A stretch of DNA of 64,000 nucleotides from the NCBI RefSeq assembly GCF_000015165.1, contig NC_009485.1, positions 3,367,501-3,431,500 of the forward strand, in the 5' to 3' direction. Within the stretch, counting starts at the first letter, position 1. Each line of letters opens with the position of its first letter. Source of the stretch: Bradyrhizobium sp. BTAi1 (GTDB lineage: Bacteria; Pseudomonadota; Alphaproteobacteria; Rhizobiales; Xanthobacteraceae). The position numbers and the translations under genes are program-made. The notes under the pieces were generated by a model. The model ran no database searches. It worked only from the letters and a program-made list of their open reading frames with translations, and was not told where the DNA came from. Below, one piece after another: positions 42,180-48,457 of the stretch.

Positions 42180-43417
42180 TCAACCCGATCGATCCTCCCC
42201 GGCGCAAGAACCCGTTGCTGCGGACGCGGCTGCCGGCGTCGCCGCCGCGGGCGCGCAGCCGAAAGTCGCATGGCTTCACGCGAGCGGCCGCCGAGGGGCG
42301 CTTCATGCTGCAACGGTGCGCCGCCTGCAACACCTTTGCCTATCCGGCGCGCGACGCCTGTCCGTCGTGCCTGTCGGCAGATCTGCCTTTCGTCGATGCG
42401 CCGCGGCGCGGCACCTTGCTGGCGGAGACGACGGCTCGCGTTCCGAGCGATGTCTATTTCCGTGAGCGGGCGCCCTGGCGGATCGGTCTGGTCAAGATGG
42501 ATTGCGGACCGACGATCGTCGCGCATCTGCACGCCGATTGTAGCGAAGGGGCGCCCGTTCGCATGTCGTTTCAGCTCGACAAGAGCGGTCAGGCGGTCGC
42601 CTTTGCCCGGCCGGAGGAGGAGACTCCCAACATGGACGATGACCGGCAGTGGCGGGAAATGACGGCTGATCCCAAATTCCGGCGCGTGCTCGTGACCAAC
42701 GGTCGCAGTGCCATCGGATTGGAGACGGTCACCGCATTGCAGGCCGCCGGCGCGAAGACGGTGTTTGTCGGCGTTGCCGAGCCGTGGCGCCCGTTTGCTG
42801 GCGAACAACACCTCCGCAAGCTGGATGGAATCGAGATCGTCGCGCTGGACGCCTCCGATGAGAAGTCGGTCGCCGATCTCGCCGCGGATATCGGCGGCAA
42901 GGTCGACATCCTCATCAACACGACCGAATATATCAGGCCCGGCGGCGTGCTCGACCGCAAGGGCACCGCCATTGCCCGCGAGGAGATCGACCACGCCTAT
43001 CTCGGCTTCCTGAATCTGGCGCAGGGATTCGGGCCCGCGATGCGGATGCGGGGCGCGGATGGCGTCAACAGCAGTGCCGCCTGGGTCAACGTCTTGTCGG
43101 TCTATGCCTTGGCCAACTGGCCTGCTTACGGCGCCTATTCGGCCTCACAAGCCGCCTGCCTGTCGCTGTCCCATTGCCTGCGTGCAGAGTTGCGTCCCGG
43201 CGGCGTCAAGCTGACGAACCTGTTCACGGGCCCTGTCGATACCGAGTGGTTCCAGATGGTGCCGCCGCCGAAGGTCGCGCCCCGCGCCATTGCGCAGGCG
43301 ATCGTGGCCGCGCTCAAGAGCGGCCTCGAGGACGTCTATGTCGGAGACGTTGCAGAAGAAATCCGGCAGCGGCTCGCCGCCAATCCGAAGGCGCTCGAGC
43401 GTGAGCTCGACCGATGA
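42176..43417 (+). CDS. DUF35 Zn-ribbon/OB-fold protein fused to a degenerate SDR domain
   Basis: 413 residues. Residues 40-150 are a DUF35 domain: zinc ribbon C48-x2-C51 and C62-x2-C65, then an OB fold (RRGTLLAETTARV...WRIGLVKMDCGPTIVAHL). Residues 165-400 are a short-chain dehydrogenase fold (VLVTNGRSAIG, DILINTTEY, S308, Y321), but the catalytic Lys is Gln325 (YSASQAA) and the Gly motif is weak. The SDR half may be structural or act on a CoA substrate without hydride transfer. Overlap with the thiolase-like gene implies a complex. I am not aware of a characterised protein with this fusion. Confidence 0.88.
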   Translation: MINPIDPPRRKNPLLRTRLPASPPRARSRKSHGFTRAAAEGRFMLQRCAACNTFAYPARDACPSCLSADLPFVDAPRRGTLLAETTARVPSDVYFRERAPWRIGLVKMDCGPTIVAHLHADCSEGAPVRMSFQLDKSGQAVAFARPEEETPNMDDDRQWREMTADPKFRRVLVTNGRSAIGLETVTALQAAGAKTVFVGVAEPWRPFAGEQHLRKLDGIEIVALDASDEKSVADLAADIGGKVDILINTTEYIRPGGVLDRKGTAIAREEIDHAYLGFLNLAQGFGPAMRMRGADGVNSSAAWVNVLSVYALANWPAYGAYSASQAACLSLSHCLRAELRPGGVKLTNLFTGPVDTEWFQMVPPPKVAPRAIAQAIVAALKSGLEDVYVGDVAEEIRQRLAANPKALERELDR

Positions 43418-43445
43418 TCTCGCAAGCCCAACCAAGCCGGGAACC

Positions 43446-44234
43446 ATGACCATGCAGAGCTCGAACCTCCTGGAGCTAGCAGGCGCGATCTCTTCCGGCG
43501 CGGTCCGCGTCGTCGATTTGACATTTACGCTCAGTCCGGATTTTCCGGTCATCGTGCTGCCACCGGAATTCAGCCCGGCGGCGCCGGTTCGGATTCAGGA
43601 GCTGTCGCGTTACGATGCCCGCGGCCCGGCCTGGTATTGGAACAACGTGTCGTTCTGCGAGCACACCGGAACTCATTTCGACGCGCCGATCCATTGGTTC
43701 ACCGGCAAGGACCTGCCGAACAACGCGGTCGATACGATGCCCCCGAAGGACATGCTGGCTCCAGCCTGCGTCATCGACTGCTCGGCTCAAGCAAAGCAGG
43801 ATCCCGATTTCCTCCTGACGATCCCCGTGGTCGAGGCCTGGGAAGCCCAGCATGGTCGCATTCCCGAGCGCAACTGGGTGCTGCTGCGGACGGACTGGTC
43901 GAAGAAGGGCTGGCGTGACTATGCAAATCTGCGCGATGACGGGGCGCACACGCCGGGCCCGAACCCGGCGGTGATGAAGTGGCTGGTTGAGCAGCGCGGC
44001 ATCATCGGCTTCGGCACCGAAACCATCGGCACGGATGCCGGCCAGGCGGGCCATTTCGATCCGCCGTATCCGGCCCATCATTTCCTGCATGGCGCGGGCC
44101 GCTATGGTCTGCAGTGCCTCTGCAATCTCGATCAGCTTCCTGCCAAGGGAGCTGTCATCATCGCGTCGCCGCTGAAGATTCAGAACGGGTCAGGCAGTCC
44201 GTTGCGCGTGATCGCGCTGGTGTCGTCGAGCTGA
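43446..44234 (+). CDS. Cyclase-family metal hydrolase, isatin hydrolase-like
   Basis: 262 residues. The metal motif is H73-T-G-T-H77-F-D79-A-P-I-H83, as in kynurenine formamidase and isatin hydrolase. Beyond the motif, long stretches recall isatin hydrolase of Labrenzia: DPDFLL, VEAWEAQHGRI, LLRTDWSK, GTDAGQAG, PAKGA and SPLKI..GSGSPLR. Isatin hydrolase opens isatin to isatinate with Mn2+. Arylformamidases are a possible alternative, but their C-terminus differs. ATG 43446 chosen; ATG 43452 is also possible. It lies 29 bp after the DUF35-SDR gene in the same operon. Confidence 0.87.
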   Translation: MTMQSSNLLELAGAISSGAVRVVDLTFTLSPDFPVIVLPPEFSPAAPVRIQELSRYDARGPAWYWNNVSFCEHTGTHFDAPIHWFTGKDLPNNAVDTMPPKDMLAPACVIDCSAQAKQDPDFLLTIPVVEAWEAQHGRIPERNWVLLRTDWSKKGWRDYANLRDDGAHTPGPNPAVMKWLVEQRGIIGFGTETIGTDAGQAGHFDPPYPAHHFLHGAGRYGLQCLCNLDQLPAKGAVIIASPLKIQNGSGSPLRVIALVSSS

Positions 44235-44293
44235 AGCCGGCTGTGAGTTCTAGATGTGATGACAATATTGCAAACCGCCGGAACAGGTGCCGC

Positions 44294-45448
44294 ATGCTAA
44301 TCAAGAGCTGGTTGACTTCTTTTGCTGTGCTGCTCGGCCTTTCACAGGCCGCGCAGGCGGACATCCTTGTCGGCTTCGTCACCGGCCTCAGCGGGCCGGT
44401 GTCATCGATCGGGATTCCGAACGCCAAGGGGATCGCTGCCGGCCAGGCCTATGTCGGAGAGATCGGCGGTGAGAAGGTCCGCGTCATTCAGCTCGACGAC
44501 GGGTCCGACCCGACGGCCTCCACGCGCAATGCCCGCAAGCTTGCCGAGCAGGACAAGGTCGACATCCTGATCGGGACCTCGGGAGCCCCGCAGACGCTGG
44601 CGATGGCGACGGCCGCGATCGAGATGAAGGTGCCCATGATCGCGGTGTCTCCGATCGCCCCGGTGCCGTCCGGCGACGGCGGGCCGTGGGTCGTTCAGAC
44701 GCCGCAGCCGACGCCATTGCTGGTGCAAGGCATCGTTGATCATATGAAGGCGCGCGGGCTGAAGAGCGTCGCTTTCATCGGCTTCTCCGACGCGTTCGGC
44801 GACCTCATGTACGAGTCATTGTCCGCCAGCGCGAAGGCGGCCGACATCAAGGTCGTCGCCAATGAGCGCTACGCGCGCTCCGACTCGTCCGTCACAGCGC
44901 AGCTGTTGCGCGCGCTCGCGGCACGGCCGGATGCCATCATGCTGGGCGGGACGGGAACCCCCGGCGCGCTGCCGGTCATTGGCTTGTCCGAGCGCGGCTA
45001 CAAGGGGCCGCTCTACGGCAATCACGGACTGATCAGCGCCGATTTTCTGCGGCTGGCCGGCAAGGCGGCGAACGGCATCATCTGTCCGACCGGACCGGTC
45101 ACGGCGGCCGAGCAGCTTGCGGCAGGCAATCCCATTCGAGAGGTGGCCTTGGCCTTCCGCGCGGCCTTCGCCAAGGCCAATGGCGAAGCGCCGACCGATT
45201 CATTTTCGTCCTATTCGTTCGACGGCTGGCTGGTGTTCGTCGACGCTGCGAAGCGCGCGTTGGCGACGGGTGCGAAGCCTGGATCGCCGGAATTCCGCTC
45301 CGCTCTCCGCGAAGCGCTGTTCACCACCAAGGATGTCGTCGGGACCCAGGGCGTCTACACCTTCACGCCGGCCGATCGGCATGGTGTCGATGCGCGAGCG
45401 CGCATCATGGTCCAGATCGAAGACGGTCACTACAAATTGCTGCCATGA
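44294..45448 (+). CDS. ABC transporter substrate-binding protein (LivK type), copy 2
   Basis: 384 residues with signal peptide MLIKSWLTSFAVLLGLSQAAQA. It is a paralogue of the binding protein at 37991-39139: same blocks GFVTGLSGPVSSIGIP, IQLDDGSDPTASTRNARKL, VPMIAVSPIAP, RYARSDSSVTAQ and FDGWLVFVDAAKRAL. It has no permease or ATPase next to it and probably feeds the LivH/LivMG/LivF complex with a second ligand. Encoded between the isatin-hydrolase-like gene and a CoA ligase. Confidence 0.92.
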   Translation: MLIKSWLTSFAVLLGLSQAAQADILVGFVTGLSGPVSSIGIPNAKGIAAGQAYVGEIGGEKVRVIQLDDGSDPTASTRNARKLAEQDKVDILIGTSGAPQTLAMATAAIEMKVPMIAVSPIAPVPSGDGGPWVVQTPQPTPLLVQGIVDHMKARGLKSVAFIGFSDAFGDLMYESLSASAKAADIKVVANERYARSDSSVTAQLLRALAARPDAIMLGGTGTPGALPVIGLSERGYKGPLYGNHGLISADFLRLAGKAANGIICPTGPVTAAEQLAAGNPIREVALAFRAAFAKANGEAPTDSFSSYSFDGWLVFVDAAKRALATGAKPGSPEFRSALREALFTTKDVVGTQGVYTFTPADRHGVDARARIMVQIEDGHYKLLP

Positions 45449-45474
45449 TGGTCGGCGCTTGAGCGGAGTAGCAG

Positions 45475-47112
45475 GTGCGGACAGACGTATGTGATCCCGT
45501 CGCGGAGCGTGACGCCTTGCCGAGCTGGGCGCGCGCGGTCGCGCGATTCTCGCCGTCCGAAAGGGTGCTTCCGGCGATTCTGCAACGGCAGGCGGAACAC
45601 TACGGCGAGCGGGTGTTGTTCGTGTCTGGGGAGGAGCGCTGGACCTATGCGGACACGGTCCAGATTGCCGCCGCATCGGCACAGACGCTGATCGAGGCCG
45701 GACTCAAGCCGGGCGATCGCGTCGCGTTGATGTGCTCGAACCGGCCGGAGTTTCTTCGGGTCTATCTCGGCTGCGCCTGGCTTGGTGCGATCGTCGTGCC
45801 GATCAATACGGCGCTGCGAGGTCTGCAACTGTCCCATGTGCTTCGCAACTCGCGCCCCGCGCTGCTGGTCGTCGAAGCTCCGTATCTCGCGGCGATCGAG
45901 ACGATCGAGCCCGATGTTCAACTGCCGCCGTCGATCTGGATCATCGGATCGGCCGTGGAGACCGCGCTGTCAGCTGTCCCGCTGCCGCCGCTCGGCGCCT
46001 GTGCATGCGCTGGCGCGATACGCCCGGCCGACACGGTGGCCATCCTCTACACGTCCGGCACGACCGGGCCTTCGAAGGGCGTTTGCTGCCCGCAGGCCCA
46101 GATGTTCTGGTGGGGTATCTATTCGGCGCGGGCGCTCGGCCTCCGCGAGGGCGATGTGCTGTTCACGACGCTGCCGCTCTTCCACACCAATGCGTTGAAT
46201 GCGTTCTATCAGGCGATGCTGAACGGATGTACCTACGTCCTGGAGCCGAAATTCTCCGCCTCGGGTTATTGGGCGGCGGCGCGACGGCACCAGGCAACCG
46301 TGGGCTATCTGCTCGGCGCCATGGCCTCGATGCTGCTGGCGCAGCCGAAGCGGGAGGAGGAGTCCACGCACGGCCTGCGCGTCGCGCTTGGCGGCGGTGT
46401 GCCGGCGCAGGTGCATCGATCCTTCTTCGAACGGTTCGGCGTTCCCCTGCTCGACGGCTACGGCTCCACGGAAACGAACTTCGTATTTGCGGGAACGATT
46501 CCATCCGATCGTCCGGGGACGATGGGCTATCTTGCGGACGGGATCGAAGCCCGGATTGTCGATGAGGACGATACGGAGCTGCCTGACGGCGAGGCTGGCG
46601 AACTCGTTCTGCGCGCCAAGGAGCCATTCGCCTTTGCCAGCGGATATTACGGCATGGCCGAGAAGACCGTCGAAGCATGGCGGAACCTGTGGTTTCATTC
46701 CGGCGACCGCGTGGTCCGTGAGCCGAGCGGACATTTTCGCTTCATCGATCGGATGAAGGACTCGATCCGCCGGCGCGGGGAGAACGTATCGTCCTGGGAG
46801 GTCGAGCAGGCGATCCAGGCGCATCCTGCCGTAGCGGCCTGCGCCGTCTACCCGTTGCCATCGGAGCTGGGGGAGGATGAGGTCGCCGTCGCAATTCTGC
46901 TCGAGCCCGGACAGAGCTTGGAGCCTGTCGATGTCATCAGGCATTGCGAGGCGATGATCGCCTATTTCGCGGTGCCCCGCTATGTGCGCATCGTTGCGCA
47001 GATGCCGCTGACGGAGAATGGCAAGATCAAGAAGGGCGTGTTGCGCGAGGCTGGTGTGACCGCTGACACGTGGGATCGCGACGCGGCCGGGATTCGTGTT
47101 CGGCGGCAGTGA
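45475..47112 (+). CDS. AMP-forming acyl/aryl-CoA ligase (second)
   Basis: 545 residues from GTG 45475, preceded by CGGAG. All motifs are intact: YTSGTTGPSKG, LPLFHTNALN, GYGSTETN, WFHSGDRV, DRMKDSIRRRGENV and the C-terminal lysine in TENGKIKKG. The GENVSSWEVE variant recalls crotonobetaine/carnitine-type and some aromatic ligases. It is last in the operon with thiolase-like, DUF35 and isatin-hydrolase-like genes, so it is the best candidate to make the CoA ester that the thiolase-like complex cleaves. Confidence 0.92.
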   Translation: MRTDVCDPVAERDALPSWARAVARFSPSERVLPAILQRQAEHYGERVLFVSGEERWTYADTVQIAAASAQTLIEAGLKPGDRVALMCSNRPEFLRVYLGCAWLGAIVVPINTALRGLQLSHVLRNSRPALLVVEAPYLAAIETIEPDVQLPPSIWIIGSAVETALSAVPLPPLGACACAGAIRPADTVAILYTSGTTGPSKGVCCPQAQMFWWGIYSARALGLREGDVLFTTLPLFHTNALNAFYQAMLNGCTYVLEPKFSASGYWAAARRHQATVGYLLGAMASMLLAQPKREEESTHGLRVALGGGVPAQVHRSFFERFGVPLLDGYGSTETNFVFAGTIPSDRPGTMGYLADGIEARIVDEDDTELPDGEAGELVLRAKEPFAFASGYYGMAEKTVEAWRNLWFHSGDRVVREPSGHFRFIDRMKDSIRRRGENVSSWEVEQAIQAHPAVAACAVYPLPSELGEDEVAVAILLEPGQSLEPVDVIRHCEAMIAYFAVPRYVRIVAQMPLTENGKIKKGVLREAGVTADTWDRDAAGIRVRRQ

Positions 47113-47129
47113 TTGTCTTGCCCGCTGCT

Positions 47130-47159
47130 GCTCGACAGTCTTTGCGCTTTTCGTCGAGC
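47130..47159. terminator. Long-loop hairpin between ligase and convergent marR
   Basis: GCTCGAC (47130-47136) and GTCGAGC (47153-47159) are perfect complements with a 16-base, T-rich loop. It lies in the 77-bp gap between convergent genes. Weak as a terminator; reported for position. Confidence 0.3.
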
Positions 47160-47189
47160 TCAGCCGCGCCAACTGATCACGGCGGCGAC

Positions 47190-47747
47190 CTAAGGCTTTC
47201 GTGTCGCTTGCTTGACGGCTCCCTTCAGATCATCAAGCTCCAAGGTCAGCCCGTCGAGCCGTTCCGGCGGAAATTGCGCCAGCAGCTCGGCGAGCCATGC
47301 ACCGTGCCGCTTCGCCATGCGCCTGAATGCTTTGCGGCCCTCGACCGTCATGCATATGATCTGGACGCGCCGATCCAGGTTCGAAGGCGTGCGGGTGATG
47401 TAGCCATCCTCGACCAGACGGTCGACGATCGGGGTGAGGTTGCCGGCAGAGACCATCAAGCGCTTGGGCAATTCGCCCAGAACGAGCCCGCTGGGTTCGC
47501 GATCGAGCTGAGCCAGCACGTCGAAGCGCGGCATGGTGAAATCGAATTCCTCGCGGAATCGACGCCTCAACTCTCCCTCGATCAGCGTCGTGCAGGCGAG
47601 CAGCCGCAACCATAGCCGTGTCTGTGCCCTGTGCTCGGCCTCCTGATCGGTGCCGGTCCTGGACGCAACAGGCGGGGCCTCCTTAAGTGCCAAATCGACT
47701 TTCCTGTCGGCCCGTTTCACGTCGTCACAGTCCTCGCTCGTGTCCAT
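47190..47747 (-). CDS. MarR-family transcriptional regulator (third)
   Basis: 185 residues. The winged helix is LVLGELPKRLMVSAGNLTPIVDRLVEDGYI with wing RTPSNLDRRVQIICMTVEGRKAF. The layout and the (V)SAGN/VSGGN recognition helix resemble the MarR at 26624, suggesting related ligands. It has a Lys/Asp-rich N-terminal extension of about 35 residues. It stands at the right edge of the island, convergent with the catabolic operon, and has a clean inverted repeat just upstream of its start. Confidence 0.9.
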   Translation of the reverse strand: MDTSEDCDDVKRADRKVDLALKEAPPVASRTGTDQEAEHRAQTRLWLRLLACTTLIEGELRRRFREEFDFTMPRFDVLAQLDREPSGLVLGELPKRLMVSAGNLTPIVDRLVEDGYITRTPSNLDRRVQIICMTVEGRKAFRRMAKRHGAWLAELLAQFPPERLDGLTLELDDLKGAVKQATRKP

Positions 47748-47752
47748 CTGAA

Positions 47753-47772
47753 TTACTTCGTACCAAAAGTAA
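47753..47772. promoter_or_regulatory. MarR-type operator TTACTT-N8-AAGTAA
   Basis: TTACTT (47753-47758) and AAGTAA (47767-47772) are perfect inverted half-sites centred 15 bp upstream of the marR start at 47747. MarR operators typically look like this, so self-regulation is likely. It differs from the AATATGC site at 20946 and 30899. Confidence 0.55.
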
Positions 47773-47995
47773 ATTCAAGGCTCGGCCCATTGAGGTCAGC
47801 ACGGAAGCGGTCGCTTCGACCCGGACGGCGTGGCCGGCAGATTTCGAAATACCAGAAGTGCGGTCAGCCTCTCGCGCGAACGGCTCCGATCTGGCCGCCC
47901 AATTGCGCCATGATGTCCGGAACTGCCGGATTTTTGTCATCCGCCAACCGTCCGATCGCCTGTAGCCTGTCGGCTCAAACCGAGGTGCAATCGCC

Positions 47996-48445
47996 ATGAC
48001 CAGAATTCACGTGAACGGCCGCGACTACGAGATTGCGGCCGAGGCCGACACCCCGTTGCTTTGGGTGCTCAGGGATACTTTGGGGCTTACCGGCACCAAA
48101 TATGGCTGCGGCATTGCGCAATGCGGCGCCTGTACGGTGATGATCGACGGGCAGGCGACACGGTCCTGCCAAGTTCCACTCGATAGCATCGGCTCAGCCG
48201 ACATCCGGACCATCGAGGCGATCGATCAGGATGCTGTCGGTCGCAAGGTGGTCGAGGCGTGGGTCACGGATCAGGTGCCGCAATGCGGCTATTGCCAGTC
48301 GGGGCAGGTGATGGCGGCGACCGCGCTGTTGAAGCAGACCCCGCATCCGTCCGAGGCCGACATCGCCGATGCCATGACCAATCTGTGCCGCTGCGGCACT
48401 TATAATCGCGTTGCCGCAGCGATCCGTCGCGTAGCTCATGCCTGA
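47996..48445 (+). CDS. [2Fe-2S] subunit of a molybdenum hydroxylase (isoquinoline 1-oxidoreductase alpha-like)
   Basis: 149 residues. The N-terminal plant-type ferredoxin domain has GCGIAQCGACTV, and the C-terminal four-helix domain has CGYCQSG and LCRCGTYNR, so two [2Fe-2S] clusters. It transfers electrons from the Mo subunit encoded 12 bp downstream. No FAD-binding middle subunit is present, as expected for the two-subunit isoquinoline-oxidoreductase class that passes electrons to cytochrome. It is separate from the aromatic island but directly next to it. Confidence 0.93.
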   Translation: MTRIHVNGRDYEIAAEADTPLLWVLRDTLGLTGTKYGCGIAQCGACTVMIDGQATRSCQVPLDSIGSADIRTIEAIDQDAVGRKVVEAWVTDQVPQCGYCQSGQVMAATALLKQTPHPSEADIADAMTNLCRCGTYNRVAAAIRRVAHA

Positions 48446-48457
48446 GGAGACACGACC

